Virus record (IMG/VR): IMGVR_UViG_3300027712_000046
Span: 1-52,263 of that record
Strand: one strand, 5' to 3'
DNA: 52,263 bases
From: a virus
Shown here: positions 1 through 8,435 of the stretch, piece by piece
Layout of the letters: every line of letters begins with the position of its first letter
Numbering within the stretch: the first letter of the stretch is position 1
Made by a program: the position numbers and the translations under genes
The notes under the pieces: model-generated
Databases searched by the model: none
Told to the model about the DNA's origin: nothing
The model's input: only the letters and a program-made list of their open reading frames with translations

Positions 1-233
1 TTAAATCTTTTCTCTTGTATTATTGTGACATCTTCGGTGATGTAATTTCCATATTCGAAATTTTTAAATATTGTGTATTCGTATGCCAAAGGATCTGTGC
101 CTTGACCAGCAAACCAATTATTGGGATTGATGATTAATTGTTTGTCATATTTTTTGGCATATGCATACCCAGCAGCTATTTGAAATAGTTGATTGCCTAC
201 ACCCCCGACAACATTTACATAACAATTAGACAT
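1..233 (-). CDS. Fucosyltransferase-like protein (GT11), N-terminal part, cut by window edge
   Basis: The minus strand is open from an ATG at 233 to the left edge (77 codons). The N-terminus has a short strand followed by GGVGNQLFQIAAGYAYAKK, the sugar-nucleotide binding loop that opens family GT11 alpha-1,2-fucosyltransferases (family consensus GGLGNQLFQYA). The family transfers fucose from GDP-fucose to a terminal galactose. Here it is the last visible gene of the glycan operon and probably finishes a glycan built by the upstream glycosyltransferases. The visible part is too short to check later motifs. The fold assignment is fairly secure; the acceptor is unknown. Confidence 0.75.
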   Translation of the reverse strand, partial: MSNCYVNVVGGVGNQLFQIAAGYAYAKKYDKQLIINPNNWFAGQGTDPLAYEYTIFKNFEYGNYITEDVTIIQEKRF

Positions 234-372
234 AATTTTTCAACTTCAACATCACATGTTTTACCGCCATCCACATATCCAAATATTTGTATTGTGCGAG
301 ACGACCCATGAATATTATATCTTGTTCTTTTTTTGCCATCTCTTCATATTTTTTATAAATTGAGTTGCACTT
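226..372 (-). pseudogene. Remnant of UDP-galactopyranose mutase (C-terminal ~48 codons)
   Basis: A minus-strand frame open between stops at 373 and 226 encodes NSIYKKYEEMAKKEQDIIF followed by MGRLAQYKYLDMWMAVKHVM. This matches the C-terminal signature of UDP-galactopyranose mutase (Glf: YxxY..LA...VIFGGRLGxYKYYDMxxVI). Everything N-terminal to it, including the FAD-binding domain, is missing: the region from 373 to 435 has stops in this frame and then meets the transketolase-like gene. The fragment has no convincing start and overlaps the first codons of the fucosyltransferase. I read it as a decayed or recombination-truncated glf, which points to earlier galactofuranose chemistry in this operon. 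Confidence 0.65.
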
Positions 373-376
373 TCAT

Positions 377-390
377 ATTTTAATATTTAA
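377..390 (-). promoter_or_regulatory. Possible late-type promoter
   Basis: The minus strand carries TTAAATAT (383-390) followed after 6 nt by an ATG (376-374) that opens only a 7-codon reading frame. The motif matches the late box seen before other genes here. It could drive the fucosyltransferase with a leader, or be left over from the lost glf gene. The surrounding 373-435 stretch is very AT-rich and otherwise empty. Confidence 0.3.
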
Positions 391-435
391 ATATTATGTT
401 TTGTAATTTTATCGTTATGGGGGTTTTATGAAAAA

Positions 436-912
436 TTATCTAACCAAATTCAAGTATGATGGCTTGTTATTGTTTATCAATTCTTCAAAATCTGTGATTA
501 ACGCAGTTTTATCACGGGGCCAGAATTTTTCAATGTTGGTCAATGGTGCCATAATGTCCTTATCATCTCCTGCAAAATGAGTAAACCCATCATGCTCATA
601 ATCATTATCTCTTCCGCACCCAACCATCTTCACATTGCAGTTTTCATGATTTACGTAGTTTCGTATTATCTCAAACGGTCTATACAAAAGAAATGGAGTT
701 ATGCTGTAAACAAATGGTATTTTACCAGAATCTGCCAATCCAACTGCCATACCCAGCATCAATTGTTCAGATGCTCCTACTGTATATGCTCTATCTGGAT
801 ATTTTTCCAAAATATTATCAAATATCTTATATCCTAAATCACCAGTTAGGAAAAAAATATCTTTATTTTTTTCCATAGATTTTTCCAATAGTTCCGCAAA
901 TTTATATCTCAT
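436..912 (-). CDS. Transketolase-like subunit, pyrimidine-binding domain only
   Basis: This 158-residue protein matches the central (pyrimidine-binding) domain of transketolases: FFLTGDLGYKIFDNILEKYP, then the catalytic-type segment TVGASEQLMLGMAVGLADSG and an FVYSITPFLLYRPFEIIRN stretch. The Glu of GASEQ corresponds to the residue that activates the TPP aminopyrimidine. The usual third, C-terminal transketolase domain is absent, and the gene ends directly before the glf remnant. It overlaps the TPP-domain gene upstream by 11 nt, so the two are probably co-translated and form one split enzyme. In a glycan operon such an enzyme would supply or lengthen a sugar precursor. The substrate cannot be read from sequence. 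Confidence 0.75.
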   Translation of the reverse strand: MRYKFAELLEKSMEKNKDIFFLTGDLGYKIFDNILEKYPDRAYTVGASEQLMLGMAVGLADSGKIPFVYSITPFLLYRPFEIIRNYVNHENCNVKMVGCGRDNDYEHDGFTHFAGDDKDIMAPLTNIEKFWPRDKTALITDFEELINNNKPSYLNLVR

Positions 913-1549
913 ATTTCAAGTTTGTTAAAATTTCATTATCTGTTATTTTACAATAGTGGGCTTCAATTGATTTATCATTTAAAAACTTGAATTTTTTCAA
1001 TACATCAGAAGTATCTACAATTGTCACGTTTTTAATCTCAAATGCCTCTATACACTTGGATAATTTGGTGATGTTAATTTTATCATACGCGCTAAATCCA
1101 TTCGCGTTTACAAATATATGCAGGTTTGGAGATGGATTCTTACTCAGATAATACAACGATTCCCATATACTTCCTTCGCAACATTCACCATCTGAAATTA
1201 CACAATATACATCAATGTCTCTGTTTCCTATTGATGCGCCTATTGCAACAGGCAACCCCAATCCAAGACTACCTGTTGAGCAGAAAATGTTATCACTTTT
1301 ATTTTTTTCTGGATGAACTCCATATTTATCAAATAAGTTCTCAGCGTCATTATTTTCATAATGTTCCATACAAACATATTGTGATAGTCCTGCGTGTCCA
1401 TTTGAAAGAATTACCACATCATCAGCATTTTTACGTGCATAAATATCCGACAATATCGGCATTGTTGTTACACAACTGCTGATATGTGATAGATTTTTCT
1501 TGTAGATTATATCAATTAATCTGTTGTGTAATTTATTGTAAACGTTCAT
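902..1549 (-). CDS. Transketolase-like subunit, TPP-binding domain
   Basis: The protein has the N-terminal transketolase domain: ILSNGHAGLSQYV (the H-containing loop), GSLGLGLPVAIGASIG, and the thiamine diphosphate/Mg motif CVISDGECCEGSIWE followed by NLHIFVNANGF. The motif is SDGE instead of the usual GDGE, while the Asn of NANG is kept. I chose the ATG at 1549 (MNVYNK); an in-frame start at 1564 would overlap the glycosyltransferase upstream more. It overlaps the pyrimidine-domain gene downstream, giving a two-gene split transketolase as seen in some bacterial and archaeal enzymes. Likely role: a sugar-precursor step for the glycan encoded by this operon. Confidence 0.75.
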   Translation of the reverse strand: MNVYNKLHNRLIDIIYKKNLSHISSCVTTMPILSDIYARKNADDVVILSNGHAGLSQYVCMEHYENNDAENLFDKYGVHPEKNKSDNIFCSTGSLGLGLPVAIGASIGNRDIDVYCVISDGECCEGSIWESLYYLSKNPSPNLHIFVNANGFSAYDKINITKLSKCIEAFEIKNVTIVDTSDVLKKFKFLNDKSIEAHYCKITDNEILTNLKYEI

Positions 1550-2285
1550 ACAGCCAATTTGCAATCTCAGGTTTGAATAATTGATTAAATTTTGGTTTAT
1601 TACTACCTTTTGCTACGTGATAGCATTTTAATGGTATATCATTAATGCACACTATATCATTAACAATTTCACACATATGCTCTTTGTTTAAAGATGAACA
1701 TCCATAAAAACCTCTTCTGGTGGAATCATCACAATGATAAGCACCATCTAATACTTTATATTTGAAATTTCCAAATTCTATAACCATGTTTAATACATCA
1801 TTATCACGGCAAGTCATATGCCTAGCATGTTTTATAGATGCCGCTTCGTAAGTGTCCCAAAAGTTTTTACTTGTAGACGCTACAATACCAGCGTGTCTGT
1901 AATTTTCCGTAGGAATTATTTGATACATATTATTTAAATACGTTCTTATAGTTATATGATCTACATTTTCATACAAATTGTGACTCGATGGACTTGCGAC
2001 ATCATAATCACCTTTTAAAATTTCATCAAGTCGTCCAAATATAAAATGATCTGAGTCTATGTTCACAACCAAATCATAATCATTATAAAATAATTTAGCA
2101 GCAGATGCTTTGATATTGTACATATCAATATTTGAATTTGCACTTTTTAATTTAGAAATTTCATCATCTCTCAAAGTAAAAAGAGGTATTTCGGGATGAA
2201 AATATTTAAAACTTTTTTCAAATAATTCATATTCAATAGTAGAACTATATCCACTTTCTAGTAAAGTAAAAAAACAAGTTTTCAT
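1533..2285 (-). CDS. Glycosyltransferase, GT-A fold (GT8-like)
   Basis: A 250-residue protein with an early strand TCFFTLLESGY, a central LVVNIDSDHFIFGRLDEIL (DxD metal-nucleotide-sugar motif) and a later NYRHAGIVASTSKNFWDTYE segment typical of GT-A enzymes of the GT8/galactosyltransferase type. There is no signal peptide or membrane segment, so it is probably cytoplasmic. The start at 2285 is preceded by TAA-T-ATG, the same junction seen at uvsX and at 31133, and there is no Shine-Dalgarno sequence. Donor and acceptor are unknown. Confidence 0.65.
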   Translation of the reverse strand: MKTCFFTLLESGYSSTIEYELFEKSFKYFHPEIPLFTLRDDEISKLKSANSNIDMYNIKASAAKLFYNDYDLVVNIDSDHFIFGRLDEILKGDYDVASPSSHNLYENVDHITIRTYLNNMYQIIPTENYRHAGIVASTSKNFWDTYEAASIKHARHMTCRDNDVLNMVIEFGNFKYKVLDGAYHCDDSTRRGFYGCSSLNKEHMCEIVNDIVCINDIPLKCYHVAKGSNKPKFNQLFKPEIANWLYERLQ

Positions 2286-2286
2286 A

Positions 2287-2937
2287 TTATTTTTTTTGCA
2301 AAACAACCAAATAACTTTGCGGAACTTCTTCTACTACATCAAACAAATTTTCTGATACCATTTGCTGGTAATATTCATAATTACCATGGATATGCCCATG
2401 GGGGATCATATCATGTAGACATAGATATCCACCCTTTGCTATTTTATTTTTTAGCAAATTCCATCCAACCCATTGAGATATTGGAAAATCTAAATCTATC
2501 AATGCATAGTGAATATCTCCTTCTATGAATGATATGTCAGTATCTTCTGTTATAAGACCCTTTACTAGAACTACGTTATCTAATTGTTGGCTGTCTAAAT
2601 TTTCACGGATATATTCATATTTAAATTTTTCAGTTCCGTAATTTGGATCATTATACCAAGGGTCCATACAATATGTAGCGTGAGCTTCTTTATCTGGGGT
2701 AGTTACTTCCATTGTATATTTACAACTTTTTGCAATTTCTTTTGGATGCCCCTCGAAAGTGTCAAATCCCCATATGGTTCCTCTATTTTTCCAACTTTTA
2801 CCTATTCGCTCTATGCCTCCCCCATATGCGATTCCCATTTCAACCCCATTTAAATTTTCAGAAAATTTAGATTTGCATATTTCTGAATATTTAAATGTTA
2901 TATCAGAAGCTCCATTTGTATCATTTAGTTGGTTCAT
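2287..2937 (-). CDS. TylF/MycF-like SAM-dependent sugar O-methyltransferase
   Basis: This 216-residue class I methyltransferase has a SAM-binding motif VEMGIAYGGGIERIGKSW, then the family hallmark WGFDTFEGHP, followed by a metal-site-like ALIDLDFPISQWVGWNLLKN and GGYLCLHDM. TylF-type enzymes methylate sugar hydroxyls on glycosylated natural products or polysaccharides. Placement between an FkbM methyltransferase and a glycosyltransferase supports a glycan-capping role. It is 3 nt downstream of the FkbM gene. Confidence 0.72.
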   Translation of the reverse strand: MNQLNDTNGASDITFKYSEICKSKFSENLNGVEMGIAYGGGIERIGKSWKNRGTIWGFDTFEGHPKEIAKSCKYTMEVTTPDKEAHATYCMDPWYNDPNYGTEKFKYEYIRENLDSQQLDNVVLVKGLITEDTDISFIEGDIHYALIDLDFPISQWVGWNLLKNKIAKGGYLCLHDMIPHGHIHGNYEYYQQMVSENLFDVVEEVPQSYLVVLQKK

Positions 2938-2940
2938 AAA

Positions 2941-3621
2941 TTATTTGTATGCTAACACATTAAGATTATTATTAAGAAATTCACTGTTTATAAATTTAAT
3001 TTTATATCCCATTGATGAAAATTTATTAACTATGTCAGTTGGATTCACAAACGGTGGGTGTATTTCAATGTAAATGTTTTTGCAAAATGGAGCAACTTCA
3101 TCAAATGTCGGGTCTTCTAATATCGAAAATTGCTCACCGCCTTCAATATCAATCTTCAAAAGATCAATAATTGGTTCATTTAAACTTTTTATAAAATCAA
3201 TAATAGTTTGGCATTTAACTGTATTACCACCACGTTCAATTCGGTTTTGTGTGGTATTACTCTCATCCACAATGAAACTACACTCCCCGTTGTAATTATT
3301 GAACGCTAATTCACAAAATTCAATATTATCGATTTTCAATTTTTCAGACAAGCTTCTCAAAATATTTAAATGCTTTGCAGTAGGTTCGACTGCATAAATT
3401 TTCTTACATGCCTTGAATAAATGTAGAGCGAACAGTCCAATATTTGCACCCCCATCGATGACAACGGCGTCATTATTATTAAATATTTTTTTGAAATCTG
3501 GATCATTGTAATGTCCATTGTTTATCTCCTTCTCGATAATATGTTTCGTAAAGGAATTACCTGTGTGGTAATATTCCATGAATTCGTCATAAGGAGAAAG
3601 CTCCACGGGCGTCGAATTCAT
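2941..3621 (-). CDS. FkbM-family SAM-dependent methyltransferase
   Basis: Motifs are DAVVIDGGANIGLFALHLF (SAM site), KIYAVEPTAKHLNIL (acidic loop) and IIDLLKIDIEGGEQFSILED, the FkbM signature LLKIDxEGxE. The family O-methylates sugars or polyketides. I place the start at 3621 (MNSTPVEL), 5 nt after the stop of the epimerase gene. In-frame ATGs at 3642 and 3651 would overlap that gene and remain possible. Two adjacent methyltransferases of different families suggest a glycan with two distinct methylated positions. Confidence 0.8.
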   Translation of the reverse strand: MNSTPVELSPYDEFMEYYHTGNSFTKHIIEKEINNGHYNDPDFKKIFNNNDAVVIDGGANIGLFALHLFKACKKIYAVEPTAKHLNILRSLSEKLKIDNIEFCELAFNNYNGECSFIVDESNTTQNRIERGGNTVKCQTIIDFIKSLNEPIIDLLKIDIEGGEQFSILEDPTFDEVAPFCKNIYIEIHPPFVNPTDIVNKFSSMGYKIKFINSEFLNNNLNVLAYK

Positions 3622-3626
3622 TGTGT

Positions 3627-4454
3627 TTAATGTTGTTGACATATGTTCCATAATTTATACTGATTAAGCCCAAAGTCAAGATCGTATTTTGGAATAAAAT
3701 TGTAGAATTCTTTCATTTTTGTTGTATCGCATATCCAAACATCAGAGTCACATTGTTTTTTGTAATCTACATATTCTATTTCTGGAATAGTTACAGGATT
3801 TATAATTTTTATCATAAGATCCAAAACATCTCTATTTGAATATGATTTTCCAGTTCCCACGTTATAAATTTCTCCATAGTTTGGATCGCTGTTTATTATT
3901 AGATTGATAAAAGATACAAAATCTTCAATATGGATAAAATCATGATTTCCTTGTATCAATCTTATAGGAATATTATTAGTTAGATTGTTGTATAGTGTGG
4001 GTATCAATCGGCTACTTGGTTCATTAGGACCATACACACTAAATGGACGGATTATTGAAATGTCTTTATTGTATTTCGTGGCTATTTCGTGACATCGCAT
4101 AGTTCCTATCAATTTAGTCATTGCATAATAAGAACATGGTATACATTCATCATTCTCATTCATAGGTTTGTCACTTTTGCCATATTCGGATGATGATCCA
4201 AAATATAACAATTTAACATCATTGCGTATCACCCAAGATAATATGGTATCAGTAAGTTTAATATTGCTATTAAACATTTTTGTTTCGTCGTATATCTCAG
4301 CTGCGCTATGAATTATAATATTTGGTTTAAATTGATTTAAACACTCTATGATATTATCACCTCTTTTATACAAGAAAAAAGAATAGCTCTTTGATAAATT
4401 CTGAACTATACTTTTTCCTAAAAATCCACTAGATCCTGTTATAAAAATTTTCAT
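3627..4454 (-). CDS. NAD-dependent sugar epimerase/dehydratase (extended SDR)
   Basis: The 275-residue protein begins with the Rossmann motif FITGSSGFLGKSIV (GxxGxxG). It has the active-site serine region YFGSSSEYG, the catalytic YYAMTK (YxxxK), RPFSVYGPNEPSS and YNVGTGKSYSNRDV. These mark the extended short-chain dehydrogenase family that makes nucleotide-sugar epimers or 4-keto-6-deoxy sugars, often the GDP-fucose or dTDP-sugar routes. Given the fucosyltransferase at the operon end a nucleotide-sugar role is likely, but the exact reaction is not readable. It shares ATGA with the upstream gene. Confidence 0.8.
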   Translation of the reverse strand: MKIFITGSSGFLGKSIVQNLSKSYSFFLYKRGDNIIECLNQFKPNIIIHSAAEIYDETKMFNSNIKLTDTILSWVIRNDVKLLYFGSSSEYGKSDKPMNENDECIPCSYYAMTKLIGTMRCHEIATKYNKDISIIRPFSVYGPNEPSSRLIPTLYNNLTNNIPIRLIQGNHDFIHIEDFVSFINLIINSDPNYGEIYNVGTGKSYSNRDVLDLMIKIINPVTIPEIEYVDYKKQCDSDVWICDTTKMKEFYNFIPKYDLDFGLNQYKLWNICQQH

Positions 4455-5272
4455 AAATTATTGCATTTATCTATCATAAATTGCACACTTTTCAAATCGT
4501 TATTTTGTTGATCTAAGCAATTTTGCAACACTAGATTTTTTGTATTATTGGCCCATTCTAATTCATTTAATCCAAAGGCTATTCCATATCTATTAAATGG
4601 GAAGTGATCTTTCCATTTAATAGATGATAAATCTGTATTTGGAATGACAACTACAGTGCATCCACATAATGCAGCTAAAGTCACCCAAAAACATTCATTA
4701 TCATAACAATAAAATGTCTCACATCGGTTCAATAATTCAGCAGCGGCGTCCCAATTATTTTCATAATGAGCTAAATTAATAGCATTATTTGAATGATATT
4801 GATTAGCAATACCGCCCTTTTTAACTAAGAAACACTCTGAAATATCCCGAGTTTGATTAGTATTTTTGAATATGTCATAATCTATAAAAGAACATCTCAT
4901 ATGACCATCTATTTCCCCGTCATAATGAAAAAAAGAAGAATATTTAAAAATTAAATCGTTATCTTTTTTATTTTGGTAAAATCCATCACCGACACCTGCA
5001 CACTTTCCCGGTGTGTTTAATATCCAACGAACTACGTGATTTGCATTGATTGGATTTCCATGCACAATTTCTGGATATATTATAACGCAATCTTCGATAG
5101 CTATTGCATTTTCTCCCAGAAACGGAGAGTTTAATTTATAGTGAGTTGCTTTTGATGTGATGTATGCTGTCTTACCAAGTGATCTTATATCATGGCATAA
5201 TTTGTGCATTGCCACTTGACCGCCACTACTCGGATCAAATGAATTCATATAAATTAAGAATGTCTTTTCCAT
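4451..5272 (-). CDS. Putative glycosyltransferase (GT4/GT-B-like)
   Basis: The N-terminal half resembles the start of GT-B enzymes: FLIYMNSFDPSSGGQVAMHKL followed by a helix and a second strand TAYITSKA. The C-terminal part has LLNRCETFYCYDNECFWVT and ALCGCTVVVIPN, like the nucleotide-sugar binding end of family GT4 where a position on the cell's list of targets is chosen by an acidic helix. The classical EX7E motif is not clear. Length (273 residues) is short for GT4. The start at 5272 overlaps the preceding gene by 19 nt; a later ATG at 5248 would cut into the first strand. Confidence 0.5.
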   Translation of the reverse strand: MEKTFLIYMNSFDPSSGGQVAMHKLCHDIRSLGKTAYITSKATHYKLNSPFLGENAIAIEDCVIIYPEIVHGNPINANHVVRWILNTPGKCAGVGDGFYQNKKDNDLIFKYSSFFHYDGEIDGHMRCSFIDYDIFKNTNQTRDISECFLVKKGGIANQYHSNNAINLAHYENNWDAAAELLNRCETFYCYDNECFWVTLAALCGCTVVVIPNTDLSSIKWKDHFPFNRYGIAFGLNELEWANNTKNLVLQNCLDQQNNDLKSVQFMIDKCNNL

Positions 5273-5934
5273 TTATTATAAAATTTTTCTGATTGTCCGT
5301 AGGTTGCGTCATGTCGGTCTTCTAATAAATCGTGCGATGCGTTTGTCATGTGATACACTTTACTATCGCATATCAATGCATGTTTGATATTATTACATTC
5401 CAACGACATCGCATAGTCGTTATCCTGATACCAAAATTCAAATTGTTCATCAAATAATTTACATGTATCCATCAAACTACGATGCATTAAAATACACCAA
5501 CCGCAAACTTGATTAGATACTGTATAACCATAGATTATACCTTCTTGTGGTATGGTGGTATGTAGATGCCAATTAGGTGATATTGGAGATGCTGATAAAA
5601 TTTCTGGATTTTTTAAAAGTGCATCCTTCATACTCTTTAACCAAGATTTGGTAAAAAATAAATCATTGTTGCAAATTAATATCCAATCAGCTTTTGATTG
5701 AGCAATGCCAATATTTAAAAATCTATTATAATTGAATTTTTCTTCTGGATGTATGACAGAGCAATCATGATACATAAATCCTAATTGTTTGAAATCTAAT
5801 TCATTTACAGATTCAACTACAATAACATTTCCAGACCATTCTTCCGAATTTTTCAAACTGTTGATAGTTCTACATGTCAATCCGTATCGTTCAAGATCAA
5901 CTGCTTTACTTAAAATTATTGAGTCTATAATCAT
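5254..5934 (-). CDS. Family 2-like glycosyltransferase
   Basis: This 226-residue GT-A protein has a first strand DSIILSK, then NYNRFLNIGIAQSKADWIL followed by ICNNDLFFTKSWLK, where NND stands at the DxD position. CGWCILMHRSLMD and FEFWYQDNDYAMSLE fit the acceptor-side ED/QD region of GT2 enzymes. No membrane segments are present. The ATG overlaps the stop of the upstream gene (ATGA). Substrates are unknown. Confidence 0.7.
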   Translation of the reverse strand: MIIDSIILSKAVDLERYGLTCRTINSLKNSEEWSGNVIVVESVNELDFKQLGFMYHDCSVIHPEEKFNYNRFLNIGIAQSKADWILICNNDLFFTKSWLKSMKDALLKNPEILSASPISPNWHLHTTIPQEGIIYGYTVSNQVCGWCILMHRSLMDTCKLFDEQFEFWYQDNDYAMSLECNNIKHALICDSKVYHMTNASHDLLEDRHDATYGQSEKFYNKWKRHS

Positions 5935-6650
5935 ACTATAGTATTTTTTAAAAATAAAGTGTCTTTAATATATTCAGATTCTATCATCAACCCATATTGA
6001 TATAATGAATTATTATTATGAGTTCCTCCGAAATCAATATCGGTATCTGCTGCCGAAGGATCGAATTTTTTAGTTCTCCATGACATACCTTCGTAATGTT
6101 TGAAATATTTATTTTCTAAATTTGCATTAGCAATAAGCAAATTTGAATTTATCACATCCTCAAACATTGTAGATCCTATATCATAAATTCGGTCTTCTGA
6201 TCTGCTTTGCTTAGTTCTTATAGGATCAAAAAATTTAATGTTGTTTTCTTTTAAATGTTTCAAATTTATAAAACAAAACCATGGATCAACTCTAGGATAC
6301 AATTGCTTGCCTCCTCTATCACCAGATACATTTCCCAACAATGTGAAATTTCCGCTTTTGAACTTTTCGTAGATAGGTGCGATATCTTGATACAAAATCA
6401 CATCGGAATCTATCAGCAAAACATGCTCGGTTTCGATAAGTTCGAACCCTTTATTTACACCATTGCCGTGTGACGTATTCTCCATAACGTGATACGTCGC
6501 CCCTTCCACCACATCCGATATATCCGTAGGTGTTCCTGTATCCATTACGAGAATTTCAGGCATTTTAGAGCAATGCAACCGCACCGATTTTAACAAATTT
6601 TGAATTAAAATCGGCGTATTGTAATTACATGTGAGTAATGTCAGATTCAT
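5931..6650 (-). CDS. Family 2-like glycosyltransferase
   Basis: The protein begins MNLTLLTCNYNTPILIQNLL, a typical GT2 first strand and loop, and has HGNGVNKGFELIETEHVLL followed by IDSDVILY, with DSD as the DxD motif. The middle and C-terminal parts are less typical (IGSTMFEDV, YFKHYEGMSW). I start at 6650, 2 nt after the upstream stop; a TTG six bases earlier is less likely. Third of four consecutive glycosyltransferase-like genes transcribed from the promoter near 7488. Confidence 0.7.
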   Translation of the reverse strand: MNLTLLTCNYNTPILIQNLLKSVRLHCSKMPEILVMDTGTPTDISDVVEGATYHVMENTSHGNGVNKGFELIETEHVLLIDSDVILYQDIAPIYEKFKSGNFTLLGNVSGDRGGKQLYPRVDPWFCFINLKHLKENNIKFFDPIRTKQSRSEDRIYDIGSTMFEDVINSNLLIANANLENKYFKHYEGMSWRTKKFDPSAADTDIDFGGTHNNNSLYQYGLMIESEYIKDTLFLKNTIV

Positions 6651-6652
6651 AA

Positions 6653-7456
6653 TCAACTACCGTAAGTCACTTTGATTTCTCTTAATTTTTGCATGATATC
6701 ATATTCATTGCTCGTCGGTATTTGACCGGGGTAGCAATTATGTTTTGATACAAATACGGCGTCAGCTTTTGATATTATCTCAGAATGATTTGGCTTTGAT
6801 GAAATTGCAGATTGCTGCAAGCTCCATTGTTCATCACCTAGATATTCCCATGAATTTTCAATATCTGCAAAATTCCAAAACGGAGGATGCATTCCCAATT
6901 TAATGATTTCATATGTATGATCCACATGCTCGCATGCGTTGTAGTATCGTTCATCCAAGAATCCGGCGTGATTGATGCATTGCCTTGTATAGAAGGAAAA
7001 TGCACCAACGCAATGTGGATACAATGGAAGTTTCATAGTTCCATATTCCACTATATATGTTGGATTTGGTTGATTAGTTCCATCAAATGTCTTATTCATC
7101 AATCCATGTTGAGAATAATTGAAATGTTGAATGCCCGTGTATTTGGAAGCTTCGATGTATTTTTGAAAGACTTCTGGATTTTTAATATAGATATCATCTT
7201 CAATCAAGAAGAAGTAGTCACACCCTTTATCAAACAAAAATTTCAAAGCGTCGTTTTTACTTTTACCAACGCCTTGATAAGGTTCGTCATGTGATATCAG
7301 ATTGGTGATATCTGACAAATGATCCTTAAATGCTCCGTCATTGACCACTACAAGCTCAGTTTCCGCATCAGGAGGAATTGAGCCATAGCACTTTTCAAAC
7401 GACTCGATACGGTCGCAAGTCAAAATTCCAATTCCTATGGATTTTTTATCATTCAT
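6653..7456 (-). CDS. Family 2-like glycosyltransferase, first gene of the glycan operon
   Basis: The 267-residue protein has IGIGILTCDRIESFEKCY, VGKSKNDALKFLFDKGCDYF followed by FLIEDDIYI (EDD at the metal site), then PHCVGAFSFYTRQCIN and GFLDERYYNACEHVDHTYEI, a good GT2 acceptor region. An ORF extends to 7504, but the ATG at 7456 lies 26 nt after a TTGACT box, matching the promoter rule of this phage, and starts directly at the first strand. It heads a minus-strand operon reaching to at least position 1. Confidence 0.75.
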   Translation of the reverse strand: MNDKKSIGIGILTCDRIESFEKCYGSIPPDAETELVVVNDGAFKDHLSDITNLISHDEPYQGVGKSKNDALKFLFDKGCDYFFLIEDDIYIKNPEVFQKYIEASKYTGIQHFNYSQHGLMNKTFDGTNQPNPTYIVEYGTMKLPLYPHCVGAFSFYTRQCINHAGFLDERYYNACEHVDHTYEIIKLGMHPPFWNFADIENSWEYLGDEQWSLQQSAISSKPNHSEIISKADAVFVSKHNCYPGQIPTSNEYDIMQKLREIKVTYGS

Positions 7457-7488
7457 AAAAGTAATTAAACATGTATTACAAAAGTCAA
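7457..7488 (-). promoter_or_regulatory. Early-type promoter of the glycan operon
   Basis: On the minus strand TTGACT (7488-7483), 15 nt, TAATTA (7467-7462), 5 nt, then the ATG at 7456. The predicted transcription start falls at the start codon. Confidence 0.55.
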
Positions 7489-7508
7489 GTCTATTGTGTG
7501 TCACTACA

Positions 7509-7520
7509 CTAAATAATTTT
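7509..7520 (+). promoter_or_regulatory. Late-type promoter of the GIY-YIG gene
   Basis: CTAAATAA (7509-7516), TTTT, then ATG at 7521. Same box and 4-nt spacing as the other late-type promoters in this window. Confidence 0.55.
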
Positions 7521-8435
7521 ATGTCAAATAATCATATTATAGCTCAATTATATAAAATAACGTGTGATGTTAATTGTTGGGTTTATTGGGGTATGGTATA
7601 TGCTGCCAATAAAACCTATCTGGACCGATTTGAAGAACATAAAATAGGCAAGGGTGGTAAACACCTATATAAGGGAATTTTGGAATATGGAGAATCTGAA
7701 TTTCGTGTTGAGTTGGTAGAAACTGGCGATTTTGAATATATTTCAAAACGAGAGGAATTAGAATCAAAACACACTTTGTATGCGCATGGGAGCGGTTGGA
7801 ATGGCAATTCTGGGCATTCTATTTTCAACACGCCTGAAACTATTAAAATTATAAACTCCAAACGACAATTGAAAGAAGTTGAACGAATTGCAAAATTTAA
7901 AGAATCATATGGTCAGTTAGATCAACAGAAAATTCAAGAAAAAAGAAGTAATACAATTGCTAATAAATCAGTATCTGAAATACATAAATGGCGAAAATCT
8001 ATACCAAATTCTTGGAGGGGCGATACTAAAAAAACTAACAAAAAATTACGTAAACAATCAAATTCTCTTAAAAAGACATGGGAAAATCCCACTGATGCTA
8101 TGATAGAAGGTATTAGGAAGAGCGCCAACTGGAAAATTGGAAAAAATAAAGATAATTGGGACGTTATGCGAAAACATTCTGAGAAAATGAAAATAAAAGT
8201 TAAAGGAAAAAATAATCCAATGTTTAAGCATTTTTATATTACTCCACTGGGCAAGTTTGAAACTTATCAAGAAGCTAGTAACGCTCACGGCGCTATAAAA
8301 AAATCAAGTATTCAAAGGCTTTGCAAAAATCCAGATAAAATTATAACTAAAACCATAGCAAAATTTTCTAATTTAGATTTTTCTTTTATAAATAAAACCG
8401 CCAAAGAAGCTGGGTTTGGGTTGGAATTTATCTAA
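7521..8435 (+). CDS. GIY-YIG homing endonuclease with NUMOD-type DNA-binding tail
   Basis: The N-terminal ~95 residues follow the GIY-YIG layout: LYKITCDVNCWVYWGMVYA (degenerate GIY and YIG strands), RFEEHKIGKGGKHLYKGIL, EYGESEFRVELVET and a late Glu (REELESKH). The rest is a lysine-rich DNA-binding tail with KGKNNPMFKHFYIT (NUMOD3-like GKNNPM) and a C-terminal TPLGKFETYQEASNAHGAIK helix-turn-helix-like element. Such genes are free-standing homing endonucleases in T4-like phages. The 304-codon start at 7521 is set by the CTAAATAA-N4-ATG promoter; an upstream extension to 7437 runs antisense through the glycosyltransferase gene. It points opposite to both neighbours, as expected for an inserted element. 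Confidence 0.8.
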   Translation: MSNNHIIAQLYKITCDVNCWVYWGMVYAANKTYLDRFEEHKIGKGGKHLYKGILEYGESEFRVELVETGDFEYISKREELESKHTLYAHGSGWNGNSGHSIFNTPETIKIINSKRQLKEVERIAKFKESYGQLDQQKIQEKRSNTIANKSVSEIHKWRKSIPNSWRGDTKKTNKKLRKQSNSLKKTWENPTDAMIEGIRKSANWKIGKNKDNWDVMRKHSEKMKIKVKGKNNPMFKHFYITPLGKFETYQEASNAHGAIKKSSIQRLCKNPDKIITKTIAKFSNLDFSFINKTAKEAGFGLEFI

